11,513 bases of DNA, taken from NCBI RefSeq assembly GCF_014904065.1, contig NZ_JACXJG010000005.1, forward strand, positions 263,984-275,496. The letters run 5' to 3'. Both the position numbers and the translations under genes were made by a program. Below are positions 1-6,504 of the stretch, piece by piece; positions within the stretch are counted from its first letter, which is position 1, and the number at the start of each line of letters is the position of its first letter. This DNA is from Gulosibacter sediminis (GTDB lineage Bacteria; Actinomycetota; Actinomycetes; Actinomycetales; Microbacteriaceae). The notes under the pieces were generated by a model, which was given only the letters and a program-made list of their open reading frames with translations, searched no databases and had not been told where the DNA came from.

Positions 1-115
1 CCGCGGTCGGGTTTCTGAGACAAGTTCACTCTCGCACGAGCCACCGACATCAACTGGCCGCATGAGTGACTCGGTTAGTGACGGTTGGTGCCCGGGCTAC
101 TTCGTCGGCGTAGAT
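1..115. other. Gene-free left edge
   Basis: I see no convincing coding region, RNA gene or strong hairpin here. The stretch lies just beyond the stop codon of the minus-strand oxidoreductase, so it would hold that gene's 3' end and any terminator. It may also contain the edge of a neighbour outside the window. No T-run terminator is visible. Confidence 0.4.
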
Positions 116-1048
116 CTAGCTCGCGTTGCTCAAGGAAGTACTGATTGCGATCTTGCCGTGGACGTGGCGGCTGCGCTGGTGTGAGATCGCGAGATGGAAC
201 TGGTCGAGGGTGTAGGTCGCGGCGATGGGGATGCGCAAGGACTTGGTGGAGATCAGCTCCAAGAGCCGGTCGAGCGCATCGGGCGACGCGTCGGAACCAT
301 TGACCCGAACAACACCGGCGGGCGGTTGGTCCGCCTCGATGGTGACCACGCGGTGTGGCGGGACGCCCGAGCGGATCGCAGCCTGAGCGGTGTCCGTTCC
401 ATGCAGGTCCGCAGTCGCAGCGATAGGTATGTTGCTCGCGGCAATGTCGGCGGCCAGCTCGTCGCCGTATCTCATGGGCCGCGCGCCGAGCGACCGAATG
501 TAGTCGGTCGAAGCGAGTGACCCGGTTCCAATGACGTTGGCGCCGTGCCGAACGAGTAGCTGCGTGAGGATCGAACCAACGCCTCCGCCCGCCGCGCCGA
601 CGAGGACGGTCTCGCCGGGCTGCACAGACAGAGCGTCAGCGACGGCAGACGCCGTCCGTCCCGCGATGTCCAGCACTCCAGCCTCGAGGTCGGAGACCGT
701 CGGTGGCGTGCGGCGCAGACTCGGATGATTTTCATCGAGGACGATCGAGGTCGCGACGGCACGGCCGCGGGCCCCGCCGAAGACACGGTCGCCGACGCTC
801 CAGCGGCGCACGTAGGGGCCGGTCTCGACCACGATCCCGGCGAAGTCGTTGCCGAATCCCATCGGAAGCTCGAGCCCGAACACGGTGGCGAGGGCGCGAG
901 ATTCGACGATCTGCCAGTCCACGGGGTTGAGGCCCGCGACGGTGACACCGATGCGCACCTCCGTTGCCAGTAGCGGTCGCGTCTCGATGCGCGCGAGTCT
1001 CAGGTGATTGGTGTCACCGAACTGATCCAGAACAAGCGCAGAACCCAT
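116..1048 (-). CDS. Zinc-free MDR-family NAD(P)-dependent oxidoreductase (quinone oxidoreductase-like)
   Basis: A 310-residue protein of the medium-chain dehydrogenase/reductase superfamily, quinone oxidoreductase-like branch. These enzymes transfer hydride from NAD(P)H to quinones or activated alkenes; the substrate here cannot be read. The N-terminal GroES-like domain carries NPVDW at about residues 41-45, GNDFAG at 66-71 and GDRVFGG at 86-92. The Rossmann nucleotide-binding glycine motif AAGGGVGS is at 152-159, and the typical C-terminal HGKI ending is at 297-300. The catalytic and structural zinc cysteines of alcohol dehydrogenases are absent. I chose the ATG at 1048 because family homology begins right there; the open frame continues upstream to a TTG at 1123 without family-like sequence. 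Shine-Dalgarno match is weak. It is divergent from the M20 gene. Its sequence looks somewhat less GC-rich than its neighbours, so it could be a lineage-specific addition. Confidence 0.88.
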   Translation of the reverse strand: MGSALVLDQFGDTNHLRLARIETRPLLATEVRIGVTVAGLNPVDWQIVESRALATVFGLELPMGFGNDFAGIVVETGPYVRRWSVGDRVFGGARGRAVATSIVLDENHPSLRRTPPTVSDLEAGVLDIAGRTASAVADALSVQPGETVLVGAAGGGVGSILTQLLVRHGANVIGTGSLASTDYIRSLGARPMRYGDELAADIAASNIPIAATADLHGTDTAQAAIRSGVPPHRVVTIEADQPPAGVVRVNGSDASPDALDRLLELISTKSLRIPIAATYTLDQFHLAISHQRSRHVHGKIAISTSLSNAS

Positions 1049-1161
1049 GACTTGCCCAACGATGTTTCGCGCGTGCCTATTCCGCTGGTGCACGAACCAC
1101 TGACGCGCCGGCCGCACCGTCAAACAGCGTCAAGCGCGCCCCGCCCGCGCATCCACCGGCC

Positions 1162-1167
1162 TAGGCT
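1162..1167 (+). promoter_or_regulatory. -10 element (TAGGCT) of a leaderless promoter for the M20 peptidase
   Basis: TAGGCT fits the actinobacterial TAnnnT -10 pattern and ends 7 bases before the ATG at 1175. Transcription would therefore begin at or within a base of the start codon. No Shine-Dalgarno sequence precedes this ATG, which agrees with a leaderless mRNA. No good -35 match is seen. It supports the 1175 start over a longer reading from 1004. The rest of the divergent gap (1049-1174) shows no clear promoter for the oxidoreductase. Confidence 0.6.
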
Positions 1168-1174
1168 TGATTTC

Positions 1175-2491
1175 ATGACTGAGGAACACCCGCTTACTTC
1201 CGATCCGACCGTCAGCCTCACGCGCGAGCTCATCCGCATCGACACGCAGAACTGGGGCAATGGCAAGAGCTCGGGGGAGCGGGAGGCCGCGGGGTTCCTC
1301 GCCGAGCGCCTCCGCGCGCTGAACACCGAGCCGGTGCTGTTCGAGTCCGAGCCGAATCGCACGAGCGTCGTGGCGCGCATCCCAGGCCGTAACCCCGACA
1401 AGCCCGCACTCGTCGTGCACGGCCACACCGACGTCGTGCCGGCCGACGCCTCCAACTGGAGCGTCGACCCGTTCGCCGCCGAGGTGCGCGACGGCTGCAT
1501 CTGGGGCCGCGGCGCCGTCGACATGAAGAACATGGACGCCATGATCGTCACGGCCCTCGACAACATCATCGCCTCGGGCGAGCTGCCGGAGCGCGAACTG
1601 ATCGTCGCGTTCTTTGCCGACGAGGAAGACGGCGGCAAGCTCGGCGCCCACTGGGCGGTCGACAACAAGCCCGAGCTCTTCGCGGGAGCGACCGAGGCGA
1701 TCAGCGAGGTCGGCGGCTATTCGATCAACATCGACGGCCAGCGGGCCTACCTACTACAGACCGGCGAGAAGGCCATGATCTGGCTGCGCCTGCGTGCGCG
1801 CCGCCCCTCCGGCCACGGTTCGAAAGTCGTGCCGACGAGCGATAACTCGATCTCCGAGCTCGCCCGCGCCATCGTGCGCCTCACCGAACACGAGTGGCCG
1901 GTGCAGCTCAACGAGACCTCCTCCGAGATGATCGCCGCGCTGTGCGAGGCCACCGGCGCGGATGCGGAGCAGGTTTCACCGGACGAGCTCGCCCTCCGTG
2001 GCGGCTTCGCGGCGGCCTGGTTGCGCGCCTCCCTGCGCACGACTGCGAACCCGACCATGCTCGATGGCGGCTACAAGCACAACGTGATCCCCGAGACCGC
2101 GTCGGTCGCGATCGACGTGCGTCCGCTGCCGGGCGAAGAGGATGCGGTGCTCGAGCAGATTCGCGAGATTGTCGGCGAGGGCATCGAGGTCGAGATCGAC
2201 TGGCAGGCAATCGGCGCCCAGGCACCCTCAACGGGCCCGCTCGTCGACGCGAGTCTCGCATCCCTGCGCGAGTACGACCCCGAGGCCAAGATCATCCCGT
2301 ACCTGCTGCCCGCCGGCACCGACAACAAGTCGCTCGCCCGACTCGGCATCAACGGCTACGGCTTCGCACCGCTGCAGCTCCCGGCCGAACTCAACTTCCC
2401 GGCGATGTTCCACGGCGTTGACGAGCGAGTGCCGCTCGAATCACTCGTCTTCGGTCGCCAGGTGCTCGAGCACTTCTTGCGCACCTACTAG
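1175..2491 (+). CDS. M20 family metallopeptidase (dipeptidase/ArgE-DapE-like)
   Basis: A 438-residue di-zinc hydrolase of the M20/M25/M40 family, likely a cytoplasmic dipeptidase or amidohydrolase. The metal-site motifs are intact: HGHTD at residues 82-86 (ligand H84, catalytic-site D86), bridging D116 in GRGAVDMKN, E150 (general base) and E151 in ADEED, E178 in SEVGG, and H413 in FHGVDE. The small dimerisation domain lies at about 195-310, and the conserved GGYKHNVIP is at about 298-306. The frame is open back to 1004, but the extra 57 residues overlap the divergent gap and do not look like family sequence; the leaderless -10 element fixes the start at 1175. M. tuberculosis has an M20 protein (Rv2141c) in the matching position upstream of uppP, which supports orthology. 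The physiological substrate cannot be decided from sequence. Confidence 0.93.
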   Translation: MTEEHPLTSDPTVSLTRELIRIDTQNWGNGKSSGEREAAGFLAERLRALNTEPVLFESEPNRTSVVARIPGRNPDKPALVVHGHTDVVPADASNWSVDPFAAEVRDGCIWGRGAVDMKNMDAMIVTALDNIIASGELPERELIVAFFADEEDGGKLGAHWAVDNKPELFAGATEAISEVGGYSINIDGQRAYLLQTGEKAMIWLRLRARRPSGHGSKVVPTSDNSISELARAIVRLTEHEWPVQLNETSSEMIAALCEATGADAEQVSPDELALRGGFAAAWLRASLRTTANPTMLDGGYKHNVIPETASVAIDVRPLPGEEDAVLEQIREIVGEGIEVEIDWQAIGAQAPSTGPLVDASLASLREYDPEAKIIPYLLPAGTDNKSLARLGINGYGFAPLQLPAELNFPAMFHGVDERVPLESLVFGRQVLEHFLRTY

Positions 2492-2504
2492 CCACCGCGC
2501 GTCT

Positions 2505-2529
2505 CCCACGGCTTCTCGGGAAGCCTGGG
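2505..2529 (+). terminator. Hairpin after the M20 gene, probable terminator
   Basis: A stem of nine base pairs with one bulged base: CCCAcGGCTTC pairs with GAAGCCTGGG around a TCGG tetraloop at 2516-2519. It begins 13 bases after the M20 stop codon. No T-run follows, which is common for actinobacterial terminators. It separates the M20 gene from the uppP promoter. Confidence 0.55.
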
Positions 2530-2531
2530 CG

Positions 2532-2566
2532 TAATATCAACGGCTGGCATTAGGCGAGCGAAAGGA
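2532..2566 (+). promoter_or_regulatory. uppP promoter -10 (TAATAT) and ribosome-binding site (AAAGGA)
   Basis: TAATAT at 2532-2537 is a good -10 hexamer just downstream of the hairpin. It would give a transcript starting near 2544 with a leader of about 32 bases. AAAGGA at 2561-2566 lies 9 bases before the ATG at 2576 and is a clear Shine-Dalgarno sequence. No -35 element is convincing. Confidence 0.5.
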
Positions 2567-2575
2567 ACAACGCAC

Positions 2576-3424
2576 ATGGGCTGGTTGGAGGCGATCGTTC
2601 TCGCCATCGTGCAGGGGCTCACCGAGTTCCTGCCGATCTCCTCAAGCGCGCACATCCGCGTCGCGGGCCTCGCGATGGGCATGGACGACCCGGGTGCGAC
2701 CTTCACCGCCATCATCCAGATCGGCACCGAGCTCGCCGTCGTCGTCTATTTCTGGCGCGACATCGTGCGCATCATCACGAAGTGGGTGCAATCACTCACC
2801 GGCAAGGTGCCGCGCAACGACCCCGACGCGCGCATGGGCTGGCTCATCATCATCGGTTCGGTGCCGATTGTCCTACTCGGTGTGCTGCTGCAGGACCTCA
2901 TCCGCACGCAGTTCCGTTCGCTCTGGATCATCGCGATCTCGCTCATCGTCTTCGGCATCATTCTCGGTCTCGCCGACGTGCTCTCGCGGCGTGCGAAGAC
3001 TCTTGAGCACCTCAACTGGAAAGACGGCCTGCTCTACGGTCTTGCCCAGGCGCTCGCGCTGATTCCCGGCGTCTCGCGCTCGGGCGGCACCATTACCGCG
3101 GGTCGCCTCATGGGCTACGACCGTCCCTCGGCCGCACGCTACGCATTCCTGCTCGCGATCCCGGCCGTGCTCGGCTCGGGTGGGTATGAGCTACTTGGCG
3201 CGCTCACTGAAGACCAAACCACCGGCACACCGCTCAACTGGGGTGCCACGCTGCTCGCCACCGTCATCTCGTTCCTCGTCGGCTGGGTAGTCATTAAGTT
3301 CCTGATGAAGTGGGTCGAGACCCGCAGCTTCATGCCGTTCGTGATCTACCGCATCGCGCTCGGCACGCTGCTGATCATCCTGCTCATTACGGGCGTCGTC
3401 GACCCGCTCGCCGGGAGCGCTTAA
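2576..3424 (+). CDS. uppP: Undecaprenyl-diphosphate phosphatase UppP (BacA)
   Basis: A 282-residue polytopic membrane protein that dephosphorylates undecaprenyl diphosphate to undecaprenyl phosphate, recycling the lipid carrier for peptidoglycan and other wall polymers. Length is typical for the family. The two signature regions are present: [10 protein letters not shown] at residues 17-26, with the catalytic glutamate and serine/histidine cluster, and PGVSRSGGT at 164-172, with the essential arginine R168. Several hydrophobic helices surround them, including about 89-106, 116-133, 187-210, 225-245 and 257-274. Overproduction of this family is known to raise bacitracin resistance, hence the old name BacA. 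The start is supported by AAAGGA 9 bases upstream. mshC begins 27 bases after the stop codon but has its own promoter element. Confidence 0.97.
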   Translation: MGWLEAIVLAIVQGLTEFLPISSSAHIRVAGLAMGMDDPGATFTAIIQIGTELAVVVYFWRDIVRIITKWVQSLTGKVPRNDPDARMGWLIIIGSVPIVLLGVLLQDLIRTQFRSLWIIAISLIVFGIILGLADVLSRRAKTLEHLNWKDGLLYGLAQALALIPGVSRSGGTITAGRLMGYDRPSAARYAFLLAIPAVLGSGGYELLGALTEDQTTGTPLNWGATLLATVISFLVGWVVIKFLMKWVETRSFMPFVIYRIALGTLLIILLITGVVDPLAGSA

Positions 3425-3439
3425 CGCGCCGCGCCCCGG

Positions 3440-3445
3440 TAGACT
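3440..3445 (+). promoter_or_regulatory. -10 element (TAGACT) of a leaderless promoter for mshC
   Basis: TAGACT matches TAnnnT and ends 6 bases before the GTG at 3452. With the final T at -7, position +1 falls on the first base of the start codon. No Shine-Dalgarno sequence lies in the 27-base gap after uppP. mshC can therefore probably be transcribed independently as a leaderless mRNA, with possible read-through from uppP. Confidence 0.6.
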
Positions 3446-3451
3446 GTCGGG

Positions 3452-4705
3452 GTGAAGCGAATCGAGTCTTGGCCGCGTCCTGCAGTTCCACAGCTGGAAG
3501 GCGAAGCGGCCCCGGTTCGGCTGTTCGACACGGCCGCTGACGCCGTGCTCCCGCTCGAGGCGGATGCGGATGGCCGAGTGCGCCTCTACGTCTGCGGCAT
3601 CACGCCCTACGACGCGACGCACCTCGGCCACGCGGCGACGTATCTCGCGTTCGACACGCTCATCCGGGCGCTCTCGCAGGCCGGCGTCGAGGTCGAGTAC
3701 GCGCAGAACGTCACCGATGTCGACGATCCGCTGCTCGAGCGGGCGGCGAAGACCGGCGTCGATTGGGAAGACCTGGCCGAGTCGCAAACCGACCTCTTCC
3801 GGGGCGACATGGCTGCGCTGCGCGTGATTCCGCCGAACGCGTACGTGCGAGTCAAGGACATCGTCGACGAGATTGCGGAGGCGGTCGACCGCCTCGTCGC
3901 AGACGGCTTCGGGTACGCCGTGCCCACCAACGACGCCGACGGTGACGACATCTACTTCGACGTCGCCGCAGTGCAGGCCACCGGTCGGTACGGCCTCGGC
4001 GAGATGAGCCACTTCTCACCCGACAAACTCGCGAGCGCATTCGTTGAGTTCGGCGGCGACCCCGATCGCCCCGGCAAGCGTTCGCCGTTCGACCCGCTGC
4101 TTTGGCGCGCCCACCGCGAGGGCGAGCCGAGCTGGGATGCTGGTGTCGGCGCCGGTCGCCCGGGTTGGCACGTCGAGTGCGCCGTGATCGCCACCAGCGA
4201 GCTCGGTCCCCAGGTGACAGTGCAGGCGGGCGGCCGCGACCTACGTTTCCCGCACCACGAAATGACCTGCGCCCACGCCACGGCGCTGACGGGCGAGCCG
4301 TTCGCCCGCCACTTCGCCCACGCCGGCCTCGTCGGGTATGAGGGCACCAAGATGTCGAAGTCGCTCGGCAACCTCGTGCTCGTCTCGAAGCTCACGCAGG
4401 CCGGTCGCGACGCGGCCGCGGTGCGGCTCACCGTGCTCGGGCACCACTACCGCAGCGACTGGGAGTGGTTCGAGGGCGAACTCTGCGAGAACGAGGCGCG
4501 CCTCGAGCGCTGGCGTGAGGCCGCCGGCCGCGCGACCTCGGGTGGTGCCGAAACCGTATCGGAAATGCGTGCGCGTATCGCCGATGACCTCGACACCGCC
4601 GGTGCGATCGCCGCGGTTGACGCCTGGGCCGCCGAGGCGACACCTGGCATGGAGGTCGTCGCTGCGGTCGATGCGCTGCTGGGCATCGACCTACTCGCAA
4701 GCTAG
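3452..4705 (+). CDS. mshC: Cysteine:GlcN-Ins ligase MshC (mycothiol biosynthesis)
   Basis: A 417-residue ATP-dependent ligase that joins cysteine to glucosaminyl-inositol (GlcN-Ins), the third enzymatic step of mycothiol synthesis. It is a paralogue of cysteinyl-tRNA synthetase lacking the full tRNA-binding C-terminal region. The class I synthetase HIGH-type motif appears as THLGH at residues 56-60, directly after YVCGITPYDA. The KMSKS loop is K300 to S304. The probable zinc ligands C48, C243 and H268 are present. The distinction from CysS rests on length (MshC is about 410-420 residues, CysS about 460 or more), on CGITPYDATHLGHA in place of the CGPTVYD-type start of CysS, and on location. 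The GTG start is set by the leaderless -10 element and by the typical N terminus. The gene converges with the PAC2-family gene. Its presence places the organism among mycothiol-making actinobacteria. Confidence 0.95.
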   Translation: MKRIESWPRPAVPQLEGEAAPVRLFDTAADAVLPLEADADGRVRLYVCGITPYDATHLGHAATYLAFDTLIRALSQAGVEVEYAQNVTDVDDPLLERAAKTGVDWEDLAESQTDLFRGDMAALRVIPPNAYVRVKDIVDEIAEAVDRLVADGFGYAVPTNDADGDDIYFDVAAVQATGRYGLGEMSHFSPDKLASAFVEFGGDPDRPGKRSPFDPLLWRAHREGEPSWDAGVGAGRPGWHVECAVIATSELGPQVTVQAGGRDLRFPHHEMTCAHATALTGEPFARHFAHAGLVGYEGTKMSKSLGNLVLVSKLTQAGRDAAAVRLTVLGHHYRSDWEWFEGELCENEARLERWREAAGRATSGGAETVSEMRARIADDLDTAGAIAAVDAWAAEATPGMEVVAAVDALLGIDLLAS

Positions 4706-4708
4706 GTA

Positions 4709-4730
4709 GTTCCAGGCGCGCTGCGCCAAC
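4709..4730. terminator. Small hairpin between converging genes, possible bidirectional terminator
   Basis: GGCGC (4715-4719) pairs with GCGCC (4723-4727) around a GCT loop. An outer GTT/AAC pairing (4709-4711 with 4728-4730) forms if CCA is bulged. It sits in the 34-base gap between the stop codons of mshC and the PAC2 gene. The stem is short and there is no T-run, so the call is weak. Confidence 0.35.
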
Positions 4731-4739
4731 CGCCGCGGC

Positions 4740-5741
4740 CTACTTCGAGCCGTCGCCCTCGTCGTCCGAGCCCTCGGCACCGGATTCGTCGGTTCCGCCG
4801 TTCTTCGAGTCGCCGGGCTCAACGCGGGGCAGTGAGCCCGTGTCGCCGCGCGTCGCATGGCCACCGGCACGATTGGGATTGTTGCGACCATCGGCCAAAA
4901 AGCGCTCAAACTCGGCGGCGATGGCGTCGCCGGTCGCCTCCTCCGAGTCGACCACGTCGCGGGTCTGCTCGAGATACTCAACGTAACCACGCAGCTCGTC
5001 ATCGGCCTCGACCGCCTCAGAGACGCGCTCCTCCCACGTGGTGGCTTCCTCGCGCAGGTGATCCGACTTGATGTCGACCTTGAGCAGCTTTGCAAGCTCG
5101 TTCACGAGCGAGAGCGTCGCCTTCGGGTTCGGCAGCTCGGGCGTCTGCGCGTAGTGAGGCACCGAGGCCCACATCGACACGATTTGGATGCCCGCGCCAT
5201 GCGCCTCCTCGGCGATGGCCGAAAGGACTCCCGTGGGCCCCTCGTAAGACGACGCCTCGATGCCGAGCTCGTGCTGCGGGCCCTCGTCGTCGCTGCTCAG
5301 CGACACCTGGATGTCGCGGGTGTGTGGTGCGTCGGCGAGCAGTGCGCCAACGAGCACGATGCTCGAAATGTCGATGCGCTCGCTTGCAGCTACGACCTCG
5401 CTCGCGTAGCGGCGCCAGCGGAAGTTCGGTTCGACGCCAGTAAGCGTGTAGATACGCCCACCGCGCACCGGTCCGGCGAGGGTCGCGCCCGGCCAGCGGA
5501 TCACCTTGCGGCCGTCGCCCGCGAACTCGACCCGAGGGCGCGCCACGCTGTAGTCGAAGAAATCCTCCGACTCGAAGCGCTCAACGAGCAGGTCGATGTT
5601 GAGCTGCTCTTGGAGTTCCTTCGCTGCCGAGCTTGCCGCCTCGCCGGCGTCGTTCCAGCCCTGCAGCGCAATCACTAGGGTGTTGCCCTCTGCAAAGGGG
5701 GTGTTCGAGTCGAAGTTCGGCAGGGGAAGCTGTGAGGTCAC
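4740..5741 (-). CDS. PAC2-family protein (proteasome-assembly-chaperone-like fold)
   Basis: A 333-residue soluble protein of the PAC2 family (DUF75-type), related in fold to the eukaryotic proteasome assembly chaperone PAC2 and widespread in actinobacteria. Recognisable stretches are the GWNDAGEAAS region at residues 28-37, LVGALLADAPHTR at 130-142 and SMWASVPHY at 189-197. A charged, probably helical part lies at 225-285. The last 45 or so residues are low-complexity, acidic and Gly/Ser-rich, and probably disordered. The start is a GTG preceded by GGAG (5749-5752) at 7 bases. The biochemical role of actinobacterial members is not settled, and no catalytic residues can be named. The M. tuberculosis counterpart Rv2125 lies in the same neighbourhood. 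The gene persists here although no proteasome genes are in the window. Confidence 0.88.
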   Translation of the reverse strand: MTSQLPLPNFDSNTPFAEGNTLVIALQGWNDAGEAASSAAKELQEQLNIDLLVERFESEDFFDYSVARPRVEFAGDGRKVIRWPGATLAGPVRGGRIYTLTGVEPNFRWRRYASEVVAASERIDISSIVLVGALLADAPHTRDIQVSLSSDDEGPQHELGIEASSYEGPTGVLSAIAEEAHGAGIQIVSMWASVPHYAQTPELPNPKATLSLVNELAKLLKVDIKSDHLREEATTWEERVSEAVEADDELRGYVEYLEQTRDVVDSEEATGDAIAAEFERFLADGRNNPNRAGGHATRGDTGSLPRVEPGDSKNGGTDESGAEGSDDEGDGSK

Positions 5742-5773
5742 GCGGTTTCTCCGTAGGAAATTGGGTTCCGCCT

Positions 5774-5779
5774 AGCCTA
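5774..5779 (-). promoter_or_regulatory. -10 element (TAGGCT) for the PAC2 gene
   Basis: Read on the minus strand, TAGGCT matches TAnnnT. Transcription would begin near 5767, leaving a leader of about 26 bases that contains the GGAG ribosome-binding site at 5749-5752. The element stands back to back with the HAD promoter in a 76-base divergent gap. No clear -35 element is seen. Confidence 0.5.
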
Positions 5780-5803
5780 CGACGTTGCGATGACGGTCGC
5801 CGG

Positions 5804-5809
5804 TAGGAT
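5804..5809 (+). promoter_or_regulatory. -10 element (TAGGAT) of a leaderless promoter for the HAD-trmI-FKBP-pafBC operon
   Basis: TAGGAT matches TAnnnT and ends 8 bases before the ATG at 5818, so the transcript should start at or 1-2 bases before that codon. This is the only clear promoter I see for the six-gene run to 11398. An AT-rich GATAAT at 7505-7510, inside trmI, is a possible weak internal promoter without a matching -35. Confidence 0.55.
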
Positions 5810-5817
5810 GTTCTCCT

Positions 5818-6504
5818 ATGAGCGAGTGCGCACCCGTAGCCGTCCTCTGGGACATGGATGGCACGCTTGCCGACACCGAGCCGCACTGGATTCGGGCGCA
5901 GTCGGCGCTGTTGTCCCGTCGCGGCTTGCCGACCCTGACCCGGCAGCAGGAGATCGACCTGGTCGGCGCATCCTCCGAGCAGGTCGTAACCCTGTTCCAG
6001 TCGCTCGGCGTGACTGACGAGTTCGAAGAGATCGTCGACGAGGTCTTTGCCGACGTCTGCGACAGCGTCACCGACGATATCCAGTGGCGACCCGGCGCCG
6101 TCGAACTCCTCGCCGACCTCAATCACCACGGGGTACCGACGGCTCTCGTCACCAACTCAAATCGGGCGCTGGCGGATGCGGTCCTCCGGCACCTACCCGG
6201 CTGCCAGTTCACGCTGACGGTCACGAGCTCGGACGTGCGCCCGGGCAAGCCCGAACCCGACTCCTTTATTTATGCGGCGGGGGAGTTGGGTGTGGCGGTC
6301 ACCGACTGCATTGTTATCGAAGACTCGATGAACGGCATCCGGGGCGCGCTCGCCGCCGATTGCGTCACCATCGCGGTGCCTCACGGCGTCGACATCCCAC
6401 CGAGCCCCGACTACATCCGGCGCGACAGCCTCGTCGGCCTTGACTGGCCGCAGGTTCGCGCTCTCTACTCAACCTTCCGAACACGAGGAGTCCCCACCGA
6501 ATGA
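5818..6504 (+). CDS. HAD-superfamily (subfamily IA) phosphatase, beta-phosphoglucomutase-like
   Basis: A 228-residue HAD-like phosphohydrolase. All four HAD motifs are visible. Motif I is DMDGT, with nucleophile D12 and acid/base D14. Motif II is T112 in VTNSN. Motif III is K144 in PGKPEPD. Motif IV is the acidic pair E168-D169 in VIEDSMNG. The segment at about 18-85 forms the helical cap typical of the beta-phosphoglucomutase/sugar-phosphatase group, so a small phosphorylated metabolite is the likely substrate; which one cannot be told. The stop codon overlaps the trmI start (ATGA), which suggests translational coupling. The gene is first in the run and starts from a leaderless promoter. Confidence 0.92.
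   Translation: MSECAPVAVLWDMDGTLADTEPHWIRAQSALLSRRGLPTLTRQQEIDLVGASSEQVVTLFQSLGVTDEFEEIVDEVFADVCDSVTDDIQWRPGAVELLADLNHHGVPTALVTNSNRALADAVLRHLPGCQFTLTVTSSDVRPGKPEPDSFIYAAGELGVAVTDCIVIEDSMNGIRGALAADCVTIAVPHGVDIPPSPDYIRRDSLVGLDWPQVRALYSTFRTRGVPTE
6485..6490 (+). promoter_or_regulatory. Strong ribosome-binding site (GAGGAG) for trmI
   Basis: GAGGAG lies within the end of the HAD gene, 10 bases before the trmI ATG at 6501. It supports that start and initiation on a multi-gene mRNA in addition to coupling by the ATGA overlap. Confidence 0.65.

Noticed and set aside
1004..1174. A 57-residue N-terminal extension of the M20 peptidase
   Set aside because: It overlaps the 5' end of the divergent oxidoreductase, does not resemble M20 sequence, and the leaderless -10 element points to the ATG at 1175.
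3191..4012. A 273-codon minus-strand frame across the uppP/mshC boundary
   Set aside because: It spans two well-supported genes on the other strand, is rich in Val/Arg/Asp without motifs, and has no promoter or ribosome-binding site.
3452..4705. Cysteinyl-tRNA synthetase (cysS)
   Set aside because: The protein is too short and has the MshC-type CGITPYDATHLGH signature. It lies beside uppP in the usual mshC position.
4857..5678. A 273-codon open frame on the plus strand opposite the PAC2 gene
   Set aside because: Its translation is Arg/His/Leu-rich with no family pattern, as expected for the antisense frame of a high-GC gene. The minus-strand frame has clear PAC2-family sequence, a GGAG ribosome-binding site and a -10 element.
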